Shown piece by piece: positions 21,285 to 31,104 of a stretch of DNA of 40,021 nt; within the stretch, counting starts at the first letter, position 1, and each line of letters starts with the position of its first letter. A program made the translations under genes and the position numbers. Origin of the DNA: Welwitschia mirabilis (taxonomy: Eukaryota > Gnetophyta > Gnetopsida > Welwitschiales); contig JBOZIK010000001.1 in NCBI GenBank assembly GCA_051453625.1, positions 106,726,537 to 106,766,557 of the forward strand, written 5' to 3'. Under the pieces are notes generated by a model. That model searched no databases. It was not told the DNA's origin and was given only the letters and a program-made list of their open reading frames with translations.

Positions 21285-22310
21285 GAAGAAGAGATTTTAC
21301 AAGAGTTCTTTACTAGAGTGATAAGCATAGTAAACTATATGAAATTCTAGATAAGAAAATGGATGAAAGGAAGGTTGTACAAAAAGTTCTAAGATCTCTC
21401 CTAATATGCTTTGACCCAAAGGTCATAGCCATCAAGGAAAGCAAGAACATCAATTGAATGACATTTGAGAAACTTCAAGGTAATCTTCAAACTTATGAAT
21501 TGAATTTCTCTAAAGATAAAAAGAAAAGTCTTGCATTGACAAGTGTGCAAAAAGAGTCTAGATCTGAAACATCTGATGAAGACCTTGATGAAGATGAGGT
21601 TGCTATTTTGGCAAGAATGTTCAAAAAATTCTTACACAGAAGAAAGAGAGAAGGTGAACCAAGTAAGAGCTCAAAGAGGGGTCATTTCAAACTAAGAAGA
21701 GATTTAGAAAAAGGAACGAAGATCCAATGCTATACTTGTAAGGGATATGGACATGTTGCAAACGAATGTTCAAACAACAAAATAGATTAGAGAAAATCCA
21801 AGACATCATCCTTCATTGCCACCTAGGATAATGTACATAAAGAAGATGATAGTAGCTCAATCCAAGAGTCAGATGGAGATAAAAGACTTTCTTTCATGGC
21901 AATAGTCCCTCTTAAAAAGAACATGCCTTGCTCAATAAAACCAGATGATCTAGATCTTATTGAAAAAGATCAAAAGGAGCTTGAAGATACTTCTTAAGAG
22001 TTCTATTCAGAATGTGAAAATTTGGCAAAATAAATCAACAAACTAAATAAGGTAGCAAAGGCTTTAAACAAGGAAAAGAAAGAGTCGAAGACAAAGTACA
22101 AGATGGTTCAAATAGAAAACTCTAAGCTAACTCAAGAGGCAAAAATCTTGTCTTACTTTGTAAATAAATTTTCAAATAGTTTAAGTAAATTAGAATAGAT
22201 GCTTGGGATACGAAGATTAGTTCATGACAAGAAAGGTATTAGCTTCATCTCTCAAAATCCATGCAACCAGTTGAATAAGCTAACATGACAAAATAGCTCT
22301 ATGTCAAAAA
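21285..22310 (+). pseudogene. SIRE-type gag, copy 2 (C-terminal half)
   Basis: It matches 19935-20968 of copy 1 but is clearly diverged (roughly 80-85% by eye). An open stretch at 21458-21790 includes the end of the capsid-like domain (KLQGNLQTYELNF), the acidic SDEDLDEDE linker and an intact zinc knuckle, CYTCKGYGHVANEC (about 21728-21770), with all CCHC residues in place, so it could fold and bind RNA if expressed. The coiled-coil region follows with stops at former Gln codons. At 22310 it continues straight into the second zinc knuckle and protease, so this copy, not copy 1, is in register with the downstream pol. Confidence 0.85.
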
Positions 22311-23072
22311 TTACTTGTCATTTTTATGGAAAGATAGATCATTTAAAATTATTTTGTAATTCTAAAAAAATAATGCTCTTTTCAAGCTTTGTTAATACTT
22401 TTCCATTTAAATTTATCCCTAGGGAATGTATACTACAATAGTTCCAATAAACTAAATGGGTAAGGTATAACAATTTAAAAATTTTATTGATCTAAATAGC
22501 TTTTAAAGTGTCAAATGGAACTTGTTACTACATGGAAAGTGGTTGTTCTTAGCACATGATAGACAAAAAATAAAGATTCTAACATTTAGATGAATTTGAT
22601 GAAGGAAAAGTAATGTTTGATAACAACAAAAAAGTAAAAATTGAAGGCATTGGAAGCATTAGTGAAGGTAATATGCCTAAAATTAATGAAGTTTTATATG
22701 TGGATGGTCTTAAATATAATTTTCTAAGTATTAGTTAGATTTATGACAAAGGTTATAAAGTTATCTTTGGTAGTAAAAAAATATAAAGTTAGATATGTAA
22801 AATGAATGATATTCTTCTTAATAAAAATAGAATAGATAATTTTTATAGCATTTATCAATCTTTATCTGCTTGTTATTTTTATCATATAAATTAAGAATAA
22901 TTGTAACATCAATTAGGATATGTAACTTTGGTCAGCTTAAAACTATTGTTAAAAATGATATCATGAAAGAAATATTTAAGATTAACATTGAAAAATATAA
23001 TCTGTGTGATGTTTGTCAAAAAGAAAAATAACTCAGAACTTCTAATAAAAGTAAAATTTTAGTCTTCTCAAT
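22311..23072 (+). pseudogene. SIRE-type second zinc knuckle, protease and GAG_pre-integrase
   Basis: CHFYGKIDHLKLFC (about 22317-22358) is a second CCHC knuckle with its second Cys changed to Tyr. The protease active site (about 22530-22560) reads YYMESGCS-stop-HM: the catalytic Asp of the DSG triad is Glu, and the preceding Trp is Tyr. The flap and C-terminal part, NNKKVKIEGIGSISEGN and EVLYVDGLKYNFLSIS (about 22620-22735), are well kept. GAG_pre-integrase has the HQLGYVTL block (about 22908) and CDVCQKEKQ (about 23006-23030). The segment ends exactly at the target-site duplication of the LINE insertion and continues at 25211. The protease is inactive by sequence. Confidence 0.85.
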
Positions 23073-23081
23073 AATGCCACT
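23073..23081 (+). repeat. Left target-site duplication of the LINE
   Basis: AATGCCACT, repeated perfectly at 25211-25219. The integrase reading on both sides joins when one copy and the insert are left out, which confirms it as a target-site duplication. Confidence 0.9.
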
Positions 23082-23089
23082 GACCAGAT

Positions 23090-24830
23090 GCTACGAGTAA
23101 TTAATTAAACCACTATAGTTATTATTCTAAAGAAGCCAAGCCCTTAGTATGCTTTTTATTTCAGACCTATTACTTGCTATAATGTAATTTAAAAATGCAT
23201 CTCTGACATCATTACTATAATACTGAAGTTAATCACCTTTACCTTAATTAGCCAACAACAAAGTACATTCATTAAGGAAAGGAGAATTATGCACAACATT
23301 CGCCTAGCCTAAGAAATTATTCAAAACTATGATAGAAGGAAAATTAGCCTAAGATGCATAGTAAAAGTGGACCTGCAAAAAGCTTATAACTAACTTGAGT
23401 GGGACTTTTTGGAATAGCTACTTAATTTTTTGGGTTTTCTCCATATATTTGTGCACTAAATTATGACTTATGTGTGAACTACTTGATACTCCATCCAAGT
23501 GAATGGTGAGGATAATCCTTTATCACCATACTTATTTACTTTAATAATGAACTACTTTGGAAGGCTCCTAGACACTCACATCACTGGAAGCCCCTTCAGG
23601 TATCATTCTAAATGCAAATCCACAAAATTATCTCACTTAATGTTTGCAAATGAAATTTTTTTATTAAGTAAAGGATACATTATATTACTCCAAATCCTCA
23701 AACATATGCTATCTTAATTCACCTAAGAATCTAATCTCAAAGCTAATTTAGGCAAGTTATAGGTTTAACTTGCTAGAGTCGGCCACACCATCAAGTAAGC
23801 CATTCAATAAGAGATCTAATTTGGGAAATATTTTTCACCTTTTAAATATCTAGGAGTTAAATTCACTAATAGATCTCTATCTATAAATAACTATCTCCCC
23901 TTAATTCAAAGAATAATGTCTAGAATTCACTACTGAACTACCAACTTCTTGTTTTATGAGGTAGATTAGAGCTGGTCAGATCTATTCTACAGAGCTTTCA
24001 CAGTACTAGCATGAGGTGTTTATTTTTACTAAGAAGGTATTCAAGGTCATTGAATCTCTCTGTAGATATTTCCTATGGATATAAAAGGACAATTCAAGAA
24101 AAGCCTTAGTGGCATGATACAAAGTATGCATCCCAAATCTAGAAGGCAATCTGGGCCTAAAGGAACTTTACTTGTACAATAAAGCAATCATTTTGAAAAA
24201 CCTTTGGATTGTAACCAGTAGGGAGAATTTCCTATGGATTAAGTGGGTTCATGTAGTATACCTAAGAAATATCAATATTTGATCCACCCCTCTCAGAGCA
24301 TCATTTTATGGGCTTTTAAAAAAATCCTCAAGCTTAGAGATGTTTCTTTAAACTGTGTTTAATTTTTGGGTTCACATCTAGTGTGGCTAGGTTTATATCC
24401 TTTATTCTCTACTTATGCATCTTCTTAGATCCTACGCTTCCCTCTTCCTAAGTTATACTAATGTCATGCTCTATGGGAAAACTTCAATCAGCGTCGATAC
24501 TCTTTCATAACTTGGCTACTATTGTACAATAAGTTGACGGCTAAAGAAAACCTTCTAAAACTTGTGATCAATACAAGCCTTACTTGTGTTCTATGTGGCT
24601 CTACAAACAAGTCTAGAGAACATATCTTCTTTAGCTACCCATTCTCCAAAGAGGTATGGAATTTGACAACATAATTTCTAATGTTCACACCTCCTTCTAA
24701 TGGGACAGAGATGATGTGTTGGGTTGGAAAAAGCTGAAAGACAGAACAATAAGAATTCACATGAGAAGAGTAGCCTTTACATCAATTATTTATTACATAT
24801 AGATGTAAATAAATAACTTAATTTTTAGAA
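23090..24830 (+). pseudogene. L1-type LINE reverse transcriptase and C-terminal zinc-finger relic
   Basis: Reverse transcriptase blocks in order: TTIVIILKKPSP and FRPITCYNVI (about 23108-23190); QQSTFIKERRIMHNIRLA (about 23260-23310); IVKVDLQKAYN with the first catalytic Asp (about 23360-23390); NPLSPYLFTLIMNY (about 23512-23555), directly after VNGED, so the usual segment before GDPLSP is deleted; and HLMFANEIFLLSKG (about 23636-23676), where the catalytic FADD box has become FANE. A leucine-rich middle follows. The C-terminal zinc-finger region (about 24580-24660) reads CVLCGSTNKSREHIFFSYPF, with the last Cys replaced by Tyr. Many stops are present. It would copy LINE RNA at the nick; this copy cannot. 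Confidence 0.88.
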
Positions 24831-25210
24831 ATGCCTAGCTAAATACGCACTCTATTTTCAATAGATCAAATTCAACATACAACTAAAACTCATAGGAATC
24901 AGGATCGTCAAAGACACTCCAACAAATAGGCAATGGTATAAAAACATCTACATGTACCCCAATTACTGATAGATTTCTAACTATTCTATATATTTTATTT
25001 ACCTTTTTTGGACTATTTACTCATAAGGGCCTCTAATTTTCTGCATAGACTTTGGTCTATTCTTTCATGATGTACTAATTTGTGGAATGCTTAGACAAGG
25101 GGGATGGAAGCCTGTTGTATTAGATCTTATCCCATTGTTCTCTATATTTTCTCTATGGTTCTCTATCTCAACTTTTACCTTGTAATGAATTCTACTTATT
25201 TGCCCAAAAA
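24831..25210 (+). other. LINE 3' region and A tail
   Basis: A non-coding 3' end finishing in GCCCAAAAAA just before the right target-site duplication. The tail is short, which suggests age or slippage loss. Confidence 0.7.
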
Positions 25211-25219
25211 AATGCCACT
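25211..25219 (+). repeat. Right target-site duplication of the LINE
   Basis: AATGCCACT, identical to 23073-23081. SIRE integrase sequence (PLELIHMNL) resumes within it. Confidence 0.9.
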
Positions 25220-25960
25220 TGAACTCATTTACATGAACTTGGCAGATTCTACCCAAACTAAAAGTCTAGGAGGAAAATGATATTTTTTAACTATGGTAGA
25301 TGACTTCTTTAGATTTACTTGGATTGTCTTATCCAGAAATAAAGCTAAAAACTTCAAAAGTTGCATTGAGATCTATAACAAAATCTAAAATAAGAAAGAG
25401 TACATTATTAAAAGAATTAGAAGTAATCATGAAGGAGAATTCAAAAATCATTTTTATGAGAAGTATTATGTAGACAATGATATAGCACATCAGATTTTAG
25501 CCTCAAAGACTCCACAATAAAATGGAATTGTAGAAAGAAAAAATTGAGTCCTTTAATAAATGAGAAAAATAATTCTAAATAATAAGGAAGTTCCTAAAAT
25601 ATTTTGGGCTAAAGCAGTAGGTATTGCATGCTACATTATCAACAAAGTCTATCTAAGACCAAGTATAGATAAAATTCCTATGAACACTGGAAAGGTAGAA
25701 AGCCAAATGTTTTATATTTAAAGGTTTTTGAAAGTAAATGCTTTATATTAAAAGATATAAAAAATTTAAGCAAATTTAAGTCGAAAGTTGATTAAGTATT
25801 CTTTTTAGGATATTTAACTAGAAGTATAGCCTACTAAGTTTTTAATAAATGAAGTCTAATAGTGGAAGAATCTATAAACATTAAACTAGATGATTTTACT
25901 ATAAGAATTCTTCCTTTAAATGGTGAAGAAAATCTTCCTCTAAGTATCTCCATAGTAAAA
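25213..25960 (+). pseudogene. SIRE-type integrase, catalytic core and C-terminal part
   Basis: The core begins PLELIHMNLADS (about 25215-25250); the first catalytic Asp of the D,D-35-E triad (HMDL in the family) is Asn. TMVDDFFRFTWIV follows (about 25292-25330). RIRSNHEGEF (about 25410-25440) carries Asn instead of the second catalytic Asp. NGIVERKN (about 25520-25545) keeps the Glu. IFWAKAVGIACYIINKVYLRP (about 25597-25660) is well conserved. A C-terminal stretch up to about 25960 shows blocks like FLGYLTRS and VEESINI, followed by an A run at 25953-25973. Both catalytic Asp residues are lost through G-to-A changes, so strand transfer would be impossible. Confidence 0.88.
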
Positions 25961-26139
25961 AAAAAAAAAAAAATAAAAGAAAAAATTTAAAAAGAATAAG
26001 AGACATCTTAAGAAGTTACGTTTAAAATGTTCAAAGAGTTAAAGATCATCCATTTTAGTCTATTATTGGAGATGTAAGCTCAAAAATTCAAACTATAAAC
26101 TCTCTTAAAAATTTTTGTGCCTACATTTATTATGTCTCT

Positions 26140-27590
26140 TAAATTAAACCAAAAATTTTAAAGAGGCCAAATCTCTTGAAGAATGGATAATTGCTATGTA
26201 AGAAGAACTTCAGCAATTCAAAAGAAATAATGTTTGGAAACTAGTATAAGGACAAAAAGGTCAAAATGTAATTGGAAAAAAATGAATCTTTAAGCATAAG
26301 TGTGATGAACATAATAATGTAATTAAGAAAATGGTAAGATTAGTGATCCAACAATAAAACCAAATTAAAGTAATAGATGTAGAAGATACATTTGCTCTAG
26401 TGGCTAGACTGGATAGTATTATAACCTTTTTTTCCTATGCATCCTTTAAGAACATCAAAGTTTTTTAGATGAATTTGAAAAGTGCCTTTTTTAATGAAAA
26501 TCTTAATGAAGAAGTTTATGTGGAACAATAACAATATTTCATAAATCCACACAAACCAAACCATATCTATAGTCTCAAAAAGGCTTTGCATGATTTAAAA
26601 CAAGCTTCAAGGGTTTAAACTAATAACATTTCTTAAAGAAAATGGTTACACCTATGGATCTATGAATAAAAATCTATTTGTTAAAAATATTAAAATTAAT
26701 TTATCATCATTTAAACCTATGTTGATAATATAATTTTTGGAGCATCAAAAGAATATCTCTCAAAAGAATTCATTAGCATTATGATCACACCATTTGAAAT
26801 GAGTATGTTAGGTGAAGTTTACATGTTTGTTGGTCTTCAAATCAAATAAAAGGAACATGGGATTTTTATCTATTAATCCAAATACTCAAGGGATTTGATC
26901 AAGTAATTTGGATTAGAAAATTCAAACTTAACTGAAACACCTATGTCAAGTTCATATAAGGTCAGTTTTGATGATTATGAAAAATCTGTGGATCAAAAAC
27001 TTTATAGAAGCATGATAAGAACTCTATTGTATTTAACCACAAGTAGACCTAACATAATGTTTAGTGTTGTTATATGTGTAAGATATTAGACTCAACCAAA
27101 GAATTAATGTCAAAGGAATCATAAGATATATAAAAAACACAAGTGACTATGGGCTATGGTATTCTACAGAAACTTCCTTTGAGCTTGTAGGTTTTAGTGA
27201 TGCAGAATAGGCTAGTTATAAAGATGATCGAAAAAGCACTAGTGGAAACTATTTTATACTAGGATCATATTTGGTAGAATGGGAAAATAAGAAACAAGTC
27301 TCTATCTTCCTTTCCAAAGTAGAAGTAGAGTATATACAGTAGGGGGTTACTGTACCAACCTTTTATGGATGAAGGAAGTGATCACTTAGAGTTAATTTTC
27401 AATAGGTTTCACTCTTTTGTGACAATACTAATACAATTAATATATTAAAAATCCTACTAAATATTTTCAAACTAAACATATTGAACTAAGATACCATTTC
27501 CTTAGAGATCAAGTNNNNNNNNNNAGCTAATATTGTCATAGAACTATGGAACTTTAATAACTTTTTAAGACTTTGTCATGGTTTGGGGAT
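26140..27590 (+). pseudogene. SIRE-type reverse transcriptase and RNase H
   Basis: The reverse transcriptase opens at KEAKSLEEWIIAM and EELQQFKRNNVWKL (about 26162-26245). The first catalytic Asp region reads MNLKSAFF (about 26468-26495), Asn for Asp. LKKALHDLKQASR-like and ENGYTYGSMNKNLFVK blocks follow, and the YVDD box is YVDNIIFG (about 26718-26742). RNase H: RPNIMF-like block near 27048, IIRYIKNTSDYGLWYST (about 27117-27170), VGFSDAE (second Asp of the DAD motif is Glu), RKSTSGNYFILGS (about 27230-27270), LSKVEVEYI (about 27322), LFCDNTNTINI (about 27412-27445). N at 27515-27524; the tail with FLRLCHGLGI ends near 27590. It is non-functional from multiple stops and catalytic losses. Confidence 0.88.
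27515..27524. other. Assembly gap (10 N)
   Basis: Short N run in the RNase H tail. The element map continues across it without visible duplication. Confidence 0.95.
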
Positions 27591-28009
27591 TGTCTCTCAA
27601 TCCTTTACCTAAAAGAAAAGTAACTGAATCTTATATTTGATTAACTAGATCTAAAGAAATCGGATTGATCGAATTTTATCTAGTCACCTGATCTTTTTCA
27701 AATCAGACCTGAATACAGTTGAATTGACTGGATTGAAGTCTCAGTTGATTAGACCTAGAATTTTTTTTGACCTGAATCTTAATGATTAAATTAGATCATA
27801 ATCTAGTCGACTGGACCTATAGGGTTATAATGCAGAGAAAGTTGGTGGACTTTATTTTTTCCCTTAAATCCAACATGATCATCCTTCTTTATAAAATATT
27901 ATGAAGCCCTACCTTCCTTATTCCAAGTTGTCTACCTATTTATCTTAGATCTAGCTATCTTCTTCCATTTTCTTTATGTAAGTGTCATTTACTATCAAAA
28001 TAACAAAGG
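27591..28009 (+). other. Spacer between pol and the third frame, with LTR-like motifs
   Basis: A non-coding spacer. It contains AGTCGACTGGACCTA at 27805-27819, identical to a 15-mer in the 5' LTR at 18685-18699, and several degenerate GTCGAC/GATTGACTGGA motifs typical of the LTR U3 region. This may be a captured LTR piece or a shared sequence signal. Confidence 0.5.
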
Positions 28010-29185
28010 TTCCCCCTAGAAGAGATTGTCAGAAGGAGCCAGTAAGTAAATATCTATGATATTTTTACTTTGAAATGTTAGATGACGTCCTGGATAAGTT
28101 CAGTGAGAAGTCTTAAAAAAATTCTGTCTATCAAGAGAGGCCAGTAGCTTCAAGAANNNNNNNNNNNNNNNNNNNNNNNNNNNNNNNNNNNNNNNNNNNN
28201 NNNNNNNNNNNNNNNNNNNNNNNNNNNNNNNNNNNNNNNNNNNNNNNNNNNNNNNNATTTTTACTTTAAAATGTCAGATGATGTCCTAGATAAGTTTAGT
28301 GAGAAGTCTAAAAAAAATTCTGTTTATCAAGAGAGGCCAGTAGCTTCAAGGAAGCTCAAAGAGCTGAGGGATGTCATAAGACTTCTAAATGATCTAGATA
28401 TTTTTTACTTTCTTAAGGTTTTTGGGTTAGTCTATTCTTTTCTTATCTATATGTTCTATTATAATGCTTCACTTGATGAGGACTCCTCCATTATTATGAG
28501 TTTTGTTTTAAAGAGAAGAATTCAAATTATCATAGATCTAATAGCCTCCCTCAAAAATCTCCCTAAAGAAAATTATGAGGAGTTTTGAACCTTGCATAAC
28601 TCCATGGGGAAGAATGCAGAGGTCATCAAGGAACTTTGTGAAAATCTCATTTTGATGGAAGACCATCCTTTCCACCTCCCATTTTATTCCAAAATACTAT
28701 TTTCTTCATTTAGTTTTTTCTTATAACTATCATGCCTATTTCTTGTACTTAATAAGAACTAGTCATTTCATTGGTGCTCCTGCCATTATTCTTAAGAATA
28801 TGATCTCTTAGTTAGAATATCGTAAAAATAATGCTCTTACTTATTCCATTTTGATAGCTAATATCTATTATCATTTTAGTGTCCAAATGCACCTCCTATG
28901 GCTTCTGTTAGATGTGCTACTATATCTTGCATGCATATTTTCCCTAGATCTAAGAAATCTTTTAAGTATTCTTCTCTGAAGTAGGTATCCCTTAAAGAAA
29001 CTCTATTATACCTTAAGAGGCTAGATTCTTACACTCAACATATGAAAGAGGCACTTATTACAGTAGGGTATGAGATTGTAGATACTTCTAAGGAAGCTGG
29101 TAGCTCTGTTCAAAAGGTAGAAGAAGATAAAAAAGATGATGATGACCCATATTCTAAAGAAAAATCTGAGGATGAGGAAGGATAA
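28010..29185 (+). pseudogene. SIRE third reading frame (envelope position, plant-transposon-protein-like)
   Basis: It lies between pol and the polypurine tract, where SIRE elements carry an extra frame of unclear function, sometimes called env-like. A basic start (VPPRRDCQKEP) lies near 28010. After a 100-N gap (28157-28256), with about 96 bases repeated on both sides, a frame opens at 28271 (MSDDVLDKFSEKS). The block VYSFLIYMFYYNASLDED (about 28432-28485), followed by SFVLKRRIQIIIDLIASL, resembles the domain often called putative plant transposon protein in Gypsy and SIRE third frames; a TGA interrupts at 28586. The C-terminus (about 28985-29185) has a helical stretch and a DDDD/EDEE acidic tail ending at TAA 29183-29185 in the same frame. 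No signal peptide or clear fusion peptide is visible. Confidence 0.65.
28157..28256. other. Assembly gap (100 N) with duplicated edges
   Basis: 28061-28156 and 28257-28352 are the same 96-base segment with about eight differences, mostly transitions. The gap therefore joins two overlapping but non-identical sequences. Confidence 0.95.
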
Positions 29186-29576
29186 TAATCAAATTAAATT
29201 ATTGCTATTTCTATTTTTTTTAAATTCTAGTATTTTCTTGTTACTTTTCTTTTTCTCTTCTTTGTGATTGATGTCAGAAGGAGAAGAAATAGTTCCTATA
29301 AAATCAGTTACTTAGTTATTATTAGGTGTTATTATCATAACTATCTTTTAGTTTTACTACTTAAGACTGATTAATAGAATTACATTCTATATCATTTGTC
29401 TTATCTATTAATGCATATTATATTTTCTCATGAACTATTTTTTCAATTTTTTATATATTTTTCTCTCTTTAAAAAAACCATTATGAATGCTTAATTTGGA
29501 TACATATGGTGGGTATTCTCTAAGGGGAAGTTTTCAAATTAATATTTTTAAATTAGCATAGTTTTCAATCAATGTT
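29186..29576 (+). other. Non-coding tail of the SIRE element
   Basis: T-rich non-coding sequence between the third frame and the polypurine tract, typical of the 3' untranslated region of SIRE elements. Confidence 0.6.
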
Positions 29577-29588
29577 AAAGGGGGATAT
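29577..29588 (+). other. Polypurine tract of the SIRE-type element
   Basis: AAAGGGGGATAT directly precedes the 3' LTR start and follows AATGTT. It resembles the tract of the minus-strand gag-only element (AAAGGGGAAGA), supporting a common lineage. Confidence 0.8.
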
Positions 29589-30767
29589 TATTAAGTTATA
29601 ATTTTACTAAGTCGATGTCAAACAAACATTTTCTAATATATCAAAACAAGTTGTATTTGTTGCAAAACATCTTAATCCTTATGAGTTAAAAGCAACAAAC
29701 ATTTTTAACTAGACATGCTTAAACCTAATAAGTTACAAACCCTCAAAGGAGTCAACTAGATTTCTAATGAATTGACTAAACTTATACCAAAAATTATTGA
29801 CACCAGTTTAATAAGGGATCGATTGAATTCCTATCGGGTTGACTAGACTTATACAAAACCTTATTAGATCTTTTCATCATAATATTAACCAAATCAAAAT
29901 GCGATCAATTAGACCTAGGCTAAAAATGTTTTTAACTATTTTTCTAAGTTATTGATTAGACCAAAATGAGGTCAATCAGATCTAAATACATGCAATTGAT
30001 AGATAAATTATGGGATTGACTAGACTTGAAGACATGAAGAACTTAGATCCACTAGAAGAAGATGGGTCGATCAAGTCTAGTGACGATACTCAATGAAGTC
30101 AACTGAACATTTTGAAGGATTGACTGGTCATGATGGAACTAAATTTTACTAGTAGTTCCCTTTCTATTTTTATCTGTTGGAGTATTAGATCTACTTATAA
30201 AATGCTAAAATATGTCTCCTATATAAACTTAGTTATTAAAATAATTATCATCCTTTTTTTCACTTGATTAAAAATTGAAAAAGAATCTTTTAATTATCAA
30301 TACTGTGTTCAATTAGTTTTGCACTATATGTACTTGGATTTGTGATATAATTCTCAAGTAGTATCGTACTATCATTACTTTGCTTTAGATTTGGTGAAGC
30401 CTGTGCATTATTGTACACTGTTAATGCCAAAAAGTATTTTCTCTAAAGGTTGAGACTAAGCCTTTAAAAGTTGATTGTAGAAAGGTTACTAGTGGATTTG
30501 AGAAATCTATAAGGTAAGCAACAAGGATATAGATTAGTATTAGATAGAATTTAAGTGTTAAAAATGGAGTAAAGGATTTCCTAAACCACTATAAATAGTG
30601 TGTATATCAATATCTATCAGTATTTTCTAGTTTTAGTCAATTTTCTTTTAGACCATTTTGTAATTTCATATGCACATACATTTTTTAGTATTCAATATTT
30701 TGTGAAGATAGTTTCTCAATTTATTTTTAAATCATATTCATCCCCTTATAGGGTTCTAAATCCAACA
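29589..30767 (+). repeat. 3' LTR of the SIRE-type element
   Basis: 1179 bases, starting TATTAAGTTATAATTTTACT and ending ATCCAACA. It aligns with the 5' LTR over its whole length with small indels. TATAAAA is at 30196-30202 and the conserved SIRE block is near 30563-30600. Confidence 0.85.
30196..30202 (+). promoter_or_regulatory. TATA box of the 3' LTR
   Basis: TATAAAA at the position matching 18893-18899. It could drive read-out transcription into the right flank. Confidence 0.45.
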
Positions 30768-31104
30768 TTAAAAATTACTATTTCCTTATGGAAAAGAGAG
30801 TACTGTATTATGAGGAGAATCTTACTATTTTAAGTTTTTTAATGCATGTATGAAAACCATTATTAATAGGGGAAAGAGAGTATGCTAGAAAATACTATTT
30901 TCTTGTAGGTCAAGTATATCCAAAGGTGTTAGTAGAAGCTATCCTTTGTGTACAGATGTACCTAGGTTGGGAAACCATGTTATCTTAGTAAGATGTTTTA
31001 TTGTGCATATTCCATTCTATTATCAGTTTAAATTTTTATTTAATGAAACTCATTCATCCCTCCCCTTTGAGTTTAATAATCTCTAATAAGTATAAGTTGG
31101 TAAT
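30768..31104. other. Unclassified flank with similarity to the left flank of the SIRE element
   Basis: 30777-30840 resembles 18222-18300 (shared GAAAAGAGAGTA/GTATTATGAGGAG-type words), so both outer flanks of the large element contain related sequence. From 30863 it belongs to a segment that is repeated after the next gap. Confidence 0.5.

Larger units (their letters stand above)
23082..25210 (+). mobile_element. 5'-truncated L1-type LINE inserted in the SIRE integrase
   Basis: 2129 bases between perfect 9-bp duplications, ending in a short A run. The content is the reverse transcriptase and C-terminal part of a plant L1 ORF2. The 5' part with endonuclease is missing, as is usual for target-primed reverse transcription. 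The LINE is younger than the SIRE copy it interrupts. Confidence 0.92.
18310..30767 (+). mobile_element. SIRE-type (Maximus) Ty1/Copia element with third reading frame; LINE-interrupted
   Basis: Two LTRs of about 1.17 kb bracket, in order, a primer-binding site, gag, protease, GAG_pre-integrase, integrase, reverse transcriptase, RNase H, a third frame in envelope position and a polypurine tract. That order and the third frame are the hallmark of SIRE/Maximus elements. The LTRs are only roughly 80% identical by eye, the gag C-terminal half occurs twice around a 100-N gap, and no 5-bp target-site duplication is present (ATGAA left, TTAAA right). The structure may therefore be one old element or a scaffold join of two family members. 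A LINE lies in the integrase. All frames are broken. Confidence 0.85.

Noticed and set aside
18310-30767. Full infectious retrovirus-like element with envelope
   Set aside because: The third frame has no signal peptide, fusion peptide or clear membrane-glycoprotein features and is broken; only its position is envelope-like.
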